In this document: one piece after another, positions 57,765 through 64,000 of the stretch
Layout of the letters: every line of letters starts with the position of its first letter
How positions within the stretch are numbered: the stretch's first letter is position 1
Source: Symbiodinium natans
Taxonomy: Eukaryota > Sar > Dinophyceae > Suessiales > Symbiodiniaceae
DNA: 64,000 nucleotides
Direction: 5' to 3'
NCBI GenBank assembly: GCA_905221605.1
Contig: CAJNDS010000001.1
Location: 906,525 to 970,524 of the forward strand
Made by a program: the position numbers and the translations under genes
Notes under the pieces: model-generated
What the model saw: the letters and a program-made list of their open reading frames with translations, nothing else
Databases searched by the model: none
What the model was told of the DNA's origin: nothing

Positions 57765-58133
57765 CTATATGGTTTAGGGTTTAGGGGTACCTGAACCCTA
57801 AACCCTAAACCCTAAACCCTAAACCCTAGCCCTAAACCCTAAACCCTAAACCCTAAACCCCAAACCCTAAACCCTAAACCCTTGGGGTTTCGGGATTTGG
57901 GAGCTTCTATCTCTGCCCTGAGAGGTTTCGGGCCTTTAGTGGGCCTTTAGGGCTTGGGCATGTCTAGGCCGTAGGGCTTGGAAGGTTTCAGGGGCTCAGG
58001 GTTTAGGGTTTAGGATTTAGGGTTTAGGGTTTAGAGTTTAGGGTTTAGGGTTTAGGGTTTAGGATTTAGGGTTTAGGGTTTAGGGGGTTGTGGGGGATCA
58101 CTGGGCTCATTTGAGGGCTCTTAGTGTTCCTCT

Positions 58134-58316
58134 AAGGGTCCACATACCACATTTTATAAATACTTGGGCACCAAAGTCACCTAAACCCTGAACCCTGAAC
58201 CCTGAACCCTAAACCCTAAACCCTAAACCCTAAGCCCTTAGCCCTAAACCCTAAGCCCTAAGCCCTAAACCCTAAACCCTACCAAGTACACCATAGTTAG
58301 GTACATGGACCCCTAG
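58134..58316. mobile_element. Family D element with internal telomeric array
   Basis: AGGGTCCACATACCACATTT at the left, TTAGGTACATGGACCCCTAG at the right; array 58180-58282 between. Confidence 0.78.
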
Positions 58317-58775
58317 GGTTCCAGTTTGTATATATGACCCCGAGCCCTCCGAAACCCTCCATGAAACCGAAAGCCCTTAGCCTGCTGAAGGGCTTAGGGT
58401 TTCGGGTTTCGGGTTTTCGAGTTTAGGGTTCAGGGTTCAGGGTTTAGGGTTTAGGGTTTAGGGATTAGGGTTTAGGGTTTAGGGCTTAGGATCATCCAAG
58501 AAAGGCTTAGGGCCTGGGGGTTTAGGGGCCCAGGGGCTCGAGGAATCATATTGATATGGCCCTTTCCCACTCACAACACAAACCTAAACCGTAAACCCTA
58601 AACCCTTAACCTACACCCTAAACCCCAAACCCGAAACCCTAAACCCTAAACCCTAACCCTAAACCCCAAACCCTAAAGTATAGAACCTAAACCCTAAACC
58701 CTCAACCCTAAACCCTAGACCCTAAACCGCAGACCCTAAACCCCAAACCCTAAACCCTCAACCCTAGGCCCAGCC

Positions 58776-58846
58776 AGGGAGCTAGTCAGCGTGAGGTCCC
58801 CAGAGGCGTCCCGAGAGGCCAGGAAGTCGTGAAAGGGGGACATTCC
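58776..58846 (-). other. Exon-like segment upstream of G8 exon 1
   Basis: Acceptor AGAG|G followed by an open frame containing SGMSPFHDFLASRDASGDLT; a second frame reads PFTTSWPLGTP, which could be the W.P.G start of the G8 domain. Frame unresolved. GC-rich island between CCCTAAA arrays, like the confirmed exons. Confidence 0.35.
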
Positions 58847-60859
58847 CGACTCCTCTGAACCGGTACCCTAAACCCCAAACCCTAAATCCTCAATCCTATA
58901 TCCTAAACCCTAAACCCTGAACCCTAAATCCTCAATCCTAAATCCTAAACCCTAAACCCTAACTCAACCTTAAAGCTTCAACCCTAAACCCTAAACCCTC
59001 AGCCCTAAACACAGTTCTGCGGTAGGTTTGGGGGCCCCATAACCATAAAATGTTAATCGCTCCAAAAGGATTATGTAGAGATTAAGGGTTGTAAACTTGC
59101 AAAAACATGGTCAAACCTGCCCTTGCCTATACCGCAAAACCTAACTATCACAAAACTCCACCCCTGAACCCTGTACCCTGTAAAGCCAAGGCCCTAAACC
59201 CCGCAACCCTAACGCTTTCCGGGCCCTAAACCCTACACCCTACACCCTAAACCCCAAACCCTAACTCCTATAGTACCTCAACAAGGGAGTCTAGATAGGG
59301 TACTTAATTCCCTCATTGCCCGCTGAGACCAGGAAGAAAATCGGTTTAGGGTTTGGGGTTTGGGAAACAAAGGTAGGGTTGGGGTTTAGGGTTTAGGGTT
59401 TAGGGTTTAGGGTTTGGGGTTTGGGGTTTGGGGTTTGGGGTTTGGGGTTTGGGGTTTGGGGTTTGGGGTTTGGGGCTTGGGGCTTGGGGCTTGGGGCTTG
59501 GGGCTTGGAGTAGCAAATGGAACCAAACTGGGCAGACTACTCTGCTTCCAGGTAGTTGTTGAGCTGTGTTTGGTGCGAAAACGCTGGGAGTTGACAAAAA
59601 CAAAGGAGCCCAAATATAGACCCCCAAACAGTAGTTTTGTCTGGGTCCTCGTGTGGGCAGCCGGTTGGCGAACTCGTTGTGCTGGCCCCTGTGAGGTCTT
59701 ACCCTAAACCCTGAACCCTAAACCCTAAACCCTATAAACCCTAAACGCCTAGCCTTAAACCCCAAACCCTTTAAGCGTTTCGCGTTCGGGCAGAGTTTAG
59801 GGGTTTACAGGGCTCTTAGTGAAACCTAAACCCCGAACCCTGAGACCCAGAAACCCTGAACCCTTGAAGCCCTAACCCCAAACCCTAAACCCTGAACCCT
59901 AAACCCCAAAGCCCAAACCCTAAACCCTCAGCCCTGAACCCTGTCAGCTTATGGGAGGCGCGGACTGCACACAACATCGAGGCGGGGGGCTCGATCGGAT
60001 CTGAGCTCAAGGGCTTTGGGTTTGTAGGGTTTGTGAGGTGTGTGTGTGTGTGTAGGGTTGAGGGTTGAGGGTTGAGGGTTGGGGTTTGGGGTTTAGGGTT
60101 TAGGGTTTAGGGTTCGTAGCGCTTGGAGAGTTTTTTAGGGTTTATTGGGCTTATAGGGGTTACAGGGTTATTTGGGTCTTATGGAGTTGATGGGCTTGAG
60201 GGAGCTTTGCAATTCTATGGTCCCTTTTGGTACGTACCATAAACTGGAAAGAATATGCAGAAACCCTAAACCCTAAACCCTAAACCCTAAAATCACAAAT
60301 GGAAACCCGCCAAAGGTGCCGCGCTCTAAGAGTCTACGGGCCAAGCCGTCACAAATTGTCACGGTTCTTTTCTAAGCCCAGGAGTAAACCAGTAATCAAA
60401 ATTGTGGCCCTTTTTTGGTTCGAGGGGGTTATCAGAGAACCCGTGCCTTGAAAAAGGGAACAAGGGCCTAAGTACTCTGCGTACTAGTTTTCCATGTGCA
60501 ACGTCAGAGTGTCAGGTGTCTACCTGAACAAGGCCTGAGGAGAAGCGCCGTAAGGAGTTGGGAAGTGGAATCCCAGTCAAGCTCTGGTTGAAGCGTGAGC
60601 CGAAGGTCAAGGTCTGTAGGCCGAAAGGAAACTGCACCCCCTCCAAGCTCTGGCTGAAGTAGTAGCCGAAGGTCAAGGTGCGTAAGCTACTGGGAAGCTG
60701 CACCCCTTCCAAGCTCTGGTTGAAGTAGTCGCCGAAAGTTAAGGTCTGTAGGCTGCTGGGCAATTGCACCCCTTCCAAGCCCTGGTTGAAACGTGAGCCG
60801 AAGGTCAAGGTCTCTAGGCCGCTGGGAAGCTGCACCCCTTCCAAGCTCTGGTTGAAATC

Positions 60860-61152
60860 CTTGGTAGCCCCGCAGCCATATTACAATCTCAAGATAACTT
60901 TCTCCAGGTTCTCATGATGCTCTTTAGAAATAAAAGTAGCCAGACTCAGACAGAGACCGCTGAAAATTATCGAAAACAGCTTTCTCTCTTTAAAGCAAGC
61001 ATGGAACCCGACATCTGGACACAAAAACCCAAACCTGACGTTTTGCACATGTTCGGGGTCTACTACAGTAAGGGCACCCTTTTTGGGGGGGCTGGTTTCG
61101 TTATACGGGAACCCAGAACCACAAGGCAAAGGCTTCCGACTGGGCTACCAAG
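60860..61152. mobile_element. 293-bp inverted-repeat element inserted in FNIP-3
   Basis: Ends CTTGGTAGCCC and GGGCTACCAAG are perfect 11-bp inverted repeats. The target AATC is present on both sides (60856-60859 and 61153-61156); the uninterrupted motif GAAATCATGGCCGAA occurs in FNIP-1. No coding capacity recognised. Related GTAGCCCA-ended elements lie at 8651, 21838, 52007 and, partially, 2714. A short non-autonomous DNA transposon (MITE). Confidence 0.88.
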
Positions 61153-61228
61153 AATCATGGCCGAAAGCCAAGGTCTGTAGGCCGCATGGGAGATGCTTCC
61201 CCTCCAAGCTCTGGTTGAAATTCATGCT

Positions 61229-61366
61229 CCTCGTTCATGGTTGGTATAATATTAAAAATCTAAATATGTTTATTCCCAACTGGGTTTATAATACTAAAAC
61301 TTGAATATTTATGTTCCCACTTGGGTTTAAGTAGCCTTAAACATGTAAAATGGTACCCAACTATGA
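61229..61366. mobile_element. AT-rich insertion (about 138 bp) in FNIP-3
   Basis: Interrupts a repeat unit between GTTGAAATTCATG and CAAGGTCAAGGTCTG. Much more AT-rich than its flanks, with paired motifs around CCCAACTGGGTTTATAATA and CCCACTTGGGTTTAAG. Boundaries are approximate; no clear terminal repeat or target duplication seen. Confidence 0.6.
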
Positions 61367-63018
61367 CAAAGGCTCAAGGTCAAGGTCTGTAAGTCGCTGG
61401 GAAGCTTCACACCTTGCAAGCTCTGGTTGAAGTTCATACCCAAGACAAAGGTCTGTAGGCCGCTGGGAAACTGCACCCCTTGCAAGCTCTGGCTGAAGTA
61501 GTGGCCGAAGGTCAAGGCGCGTAAGCCGCTGGGAAGCTGCACTTCTTCCAAGCTCTGGTCGAAGTAGTCGCCGAAAGTCAGAGTCTGCAAGCCGCTGGGC
61601 AAATGCATGCCTTCTAGGCTCTGGTTGAAATGACGGCCGAAGGTCAAGGTCTGTAGGCCGCTAGGAAGCTGCACTGCATGCAAGCTCTGGTTGAAGTTCA
61701 TGCCAAAGGTCAAGGTCTGTAGGCTGCTGGGAAGCTGCACCCCTTCCAAGATCTGGTTAAAACAGTGGCCGAAGGTCAAGGCCTGCAGGCCGCTGGGGAG
61801 CTGCACCCCTTCCAAGCTCTGGTTGAAGTTGGCGCCACAGGTCAAGGTCTGTAGGCCGCTGGGAAACTTTACCCCTTGCAAGCTCTGGTCGAAACGATCC
61901 CCGAAAGTCAAGGTCTTCAGGCGGCTGGGAAACTGCATTCCTTGCAAGCTCTGGTTGAAGTAAAAGTCGAAGGTCAAAGTGAGAAGGCCGCTGGGAAGCT
62001 GCAGCCCCTCAATGCTCGGAACCTGGGCCTCATCTAAGTCCTCTCCGACACCAACAACCAAGGTTTGTAAGCCACTGGGAAGCTGCACCCCCTTCAAGGT
62101 CCTCTTGACACTAAAATTCTGCAGGCCGCTGGGAAGCTGCACTCCTTCCAAGCTCTGATTGAAATGATAGCCGAAGGTCAAGGTTTGTAGGCCGCTGGGA
62201 AGCTCCAGCCCTTCCAAGCTCTGGTTGAAAGAATAACCGAAGGCCAAGGTCTGTAGGCCGCTGGGAAGCTGCACCCCTTCCACGCTCTGGTTGAAGTATG
62301 TACCGAAGGTCAAGGTCTGTAGGCCGCTGGGAATCTGCAAACCATCTACAGGCTGGTTGAAATAATAGCCGAAGGTCAGGGTCTGCAGCCCGCTGGGAAG
62401 CTGCACCCCTTCCAAGCTCTGGTTGAAATATCGGCCGAAGGTCAAGGTCTGCAAACCGCTGGGAAGCTGCACCGCTTGCAAGCGCTGGTTGAAGTTGGTG
62501 CCGAAGGTCAAGGTCTCTAGGCCGTTGGGAAGCTGCACCCCCTCCAAGCTCTGGTTGTAACGTTCGCCGAAGGTCAAGGTCTGCAGGCTGCTGGGAAGCT
62601 TCAGTCCCTCCAAGCTCCGGTTGAAGTCCCGGCCAAAGGTCAAAGTCTGCAGGCCGCTGGGAAGCTGCAGTGCCTCCAAGCTCCGGTTGAAGTCAGGGCC
62701 GAAGGTCAAGGCAACGACGGCATCCATGGCAACCGTATCTTCCTCGATTCCCGTCCCTGCCAAGGCTCGCTCTATACTGCGTGCCGCGCAGCCTGCGCCA
62801 AATCTCCGCGCCACGTAAGTGAGCTCTTGGTTTTGAGCTTGTTGCAGAAGTGGCTGGTGCAGATCGAGAACACGGTCACCTGAAGTCAGCACGATTGATG
62901 CTGCAGAAAGGCCAACGCTTCCTGCGACGCGTCTCCGCACATCTAGCCCCGTTTCCGCATCGTCCACATGGAGCTCAAACGTGGAGCCGGCAAGACAGTG
63001 GATGGTCAGAGGCCACAT
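61327..63018 (-). CDS. Remaining open frame of FNIP-3 (563 codons)
   Basis: The intact 5' part of the disrupted gene: ubiquitin-like head at residues 2-73, linker with FGAGCAARSIERAL, then about 19 FNIP repeats, several with LQ in place of LE (SLQGVQ, SLQGMQ). The frame ends in sequence unrelated to the repeats (SWVPFYMFKAT), contributed by the insertion. Expression not assessable. Confidence 0.7.
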   Translation of the reverse strand: MWPLTIHCLAGSTFELHVDDAETGLDVRRRVAGSVGLSAASIVLTSGDRVLDLHQPLLQQAQNQELTYVARRFGAGCAARSIERALAGTGIEEDTVAMDAVVALTFGPDFNRSLEALQLPSGLQTLTFGRDFNRSLEGLKLPSSLQTLTFGERYNQSLEGVQLPNGLETLTFGTNFNQRLQAVQLPSGLQTLTFGRYFNQSLEGVQLPSGLQTLTFGYYFNQPVDGLQIPSGLQTLTFGTYFNQSVEGVQLPSGLQTLAFGYSFNQSLEGLELPSGLQTLTFGYHFNQSLEGVQLPSGLQNFSVKRTLKGVQLPSGLQTLVVGVGEDLDEAQVPSIEGLQLPSGLLTLTFDFYFNQSLQGMQFPSRLKTLTFGDRFDQSLQGVKFPSGLQTLTCGANFNQSLEGVQLPSGLQALTFGHCFNQILEGVQLPSSLQTLTFGMNFNQSLHAVQLPSGLQTLTFGRHFNQSLEGMHLPSGLQTLTFGDYFDQSLEEVQLPSGLRALTFGHYFSQSLQGVQFPSGLQTFVLGMNFNQSLQGVKLPSDLQTLTLSLCHSWVPFYMFKAT

Positions 63019-63382
63019 TCTGGTGCTTAACCCCGCATGAAGACTCCACGAACACTGGCGACGAAGTGGGCGGAAACTTTATCAAGGAATTGAACAGTCT
63101 GATGGGGTAACAGAGGTCACTTACATTCTGATTGAGAAACAGTAAGTTAAGGGGTATTGGCATTGAGTTCTCTTCTTGTAGCCTGACTTGAGGGAAGCGA
63201 CCGGATTCAACCTTTCAACCATCCCTAACCCCTCTAAAAACCTACATGAACCCTAAACCCCCTAAACCCTAAACCCTAAAACCTGAACCTTAACCCTAAA
63301 AAGGGTTGTATTCTTAAGCAATAGGGGCTAATTGAAGAAAGGCTCCGAGCAGCCAGCCCTGACCTCTGTAAAGCGTAAACCC

Positions 63383-63529
63383 TACTTGGAGGTTCATGGT
63401 ACTTAGTAACCCAATTATAACTGCAATTAGAAGCCAACTATAACCCTGTTCGGGTACTTAAGGGGCTTATAATATGTGGGATATGACTACACTTCTATTG
63501 GATTACTGAGTACCATAGGCCTCCAAGTA
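63383..63529. mobile_element. Family A element (best-preserved copy)
   Basis: TACTTGGAGGTTCATGGTAC ... GAGTACCATAGGCCTCCAAG, 147 bp without internal array. Confidence 0.87.
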
Positions 63530-63706
63530 AGGCCTCGAACAAGAGCGTGGTAAAAGCCCACGCGGTGGGAACTGGGCTTCTGGGGTCTGAGGTTCGGGTT
63601 TAGGGCTTAGGGTTTTAGGGCTGTCGGGTTTATAGGGTTCTGAAACCAACCCCAAACCCCAAACCTCGAACCCCAAACCCCAAACCCCAAACCCTACACC
63701 GTAAAC

Positions 63707-63790
63707 CCTTGCTGCCTGCGCCCGGCATTCGCTTCTGGATGGCCACCGGGGTGTACGGGGTCTGCTCACCATCCGCCTCCCCGAGGGGTC
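63707..63790 (-). other. Exon-like segment near right edge
   Basis: GC-rich island open on the minus strand (GEADGEQTPYTPVAIQKRMP) with CGAG acceptor context on a telomeric flank. It may be an earlier exon of the G8 gene; no family motif recognised. Confidence 0.3.
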
Positions 63791-64000
63791 TGCTCGGGTT
63801 TAGGGTTTCGTTTAGGGTTCAGGGTCCCTAAACCCTAAACCCTAAACCCTAAACCCTAAACCCGTTTTATCGTCCGAAGTATGGGCCCTTAGTTTGGGTT
63901 CCCTGTACTATAGCCCTGATATACACTTTACGGAATGAGGGCCCTTACTTCGGATCCTTTATAAATCCCTGTAAACAAGGGCAATGGACCAAACGAACGG

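Larger units (their letters stand above)
60512..63018 (-). pseudogene. FNIP-3: ubiquitin-like/FNIP gene broken by two insertions
   Basis: Starts with WPLTIHCLAGSTFELHVDD at 63018 and remains open for 563 codons to 61327, but its last 14 residues and stop come from inserted AT-rich DNA. Downstream, repeat units resume at about 61157-61228 and again at 60512-60859, the last block ending LPNSLRRFSS as the other paralogues do. Removing the two insertions (60860-61152 plus one 4-bp copy, and about 61229-61366) would leave continuous repeat-encoding DNA. A degenerate block (near 61980-62120) has lost the FNIP consensus. A truncated product could still be made from 63018-61327. Confidence 0.8.

Noticed and set aside
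59400-59627. Repeat protein of PKPQTPN units
   Set aside because: Translation of TTTGGGG/CCCCAAA telomere-like repeat; no unique coding sequence.
1-64000. Chromosome end (true telomere)
   Set aside because: Arrays are short, scattered over 64 kb in both orientations, and interleaved with exons and mobile elements; neither window end is a terminal array.

Overview
The window looks like nuclear DNA of a dinoflagellate. Four things point there. A TTTAGGG-type (plant/alveolate) telomeric heptamer is scattered through all 64 kb in both orientations. Inferred introns use mostly GC and GA donors, with acceptors almost always AG|G. All coding sequence placed with confidence lies on one strand (minus). 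Intron-less FNIP-repeat genes with a ubiquitin-like head are present. No prokaryotic operon, rRNA, tRNA or CRISPR array was seen.

Main result: short GC-rich islands between the telomeric arrays are consecutive micro-exons of one very large minus-strand gene. I read 36 exons (25 to 94 nt, about 2.06 kb in total) between 57764 and 68. They join in frame without a stop into about 687 residues. The residues follow the order of fibrocystin-L (PKHD1L1)-type extracellular proteins: a G8 domain (exons 1-10), then right-handed parallel beta-helix segments, a W/C-rich block, and continuation past the left edge. Introns are 0.3-4.8 kb and make up about 96% of the locus. Boundaries come from hand reading and frame/phase matching; no transcript was available.

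The introns hold perfect and degenerate (TTTAGGG)n/(CCCTAAA)n arrays, 9-mer variants, at least eight families of short inverted-repeat elements (often nested, often with a telomeric array inside), a degenerate non-LTR reverse-transcriptase remnant (about 41.3-42.6 kb), an AT-rich island (50.35-51.18 kb), and two complete intron-less FNIP genes (23.4-25.2 and 45.3-47.3 kb). A third FNIP gene (60.5-63.0 kb), upstream of the first confident exon, is broken by two insertions. One is a 293-bp element with perfect 11-bp inverted ends and a 4-bp target duplication.

Several telomeric arrays sit between direct copies of 17-30 bp of neighbouring unique sequence. In two cases the copy spans a real or candidate 3' splice site. 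This suggests that telomeric DNA was inserted, or added during break repair, and now serves as intron material. The pairing of telomere-filled introns with a micro-exon G8 gene is the most unusual feature of the window.

Layout by coordinate: 0-10 kb, exons 36-30; 10-16.6 kb, exons 29-25; 16.6-21.4 kb, large intron and exons 24-23; 21.4-26.3 kb, intron with FNIP-1; 26.3-33.7 kb, exons 22-15; 33.7-41 kb, exons 14-10; 41-43.6 kb, reverse-transcriptase remnant; 43.6-44.9 kb, exons 9-8; 45-48.6 kb, FNIP-2 and exon 7; 48.6-57.8 kb, exons 6-1; 58-64 kb, possible upstream exons and the broken FNIP-3.
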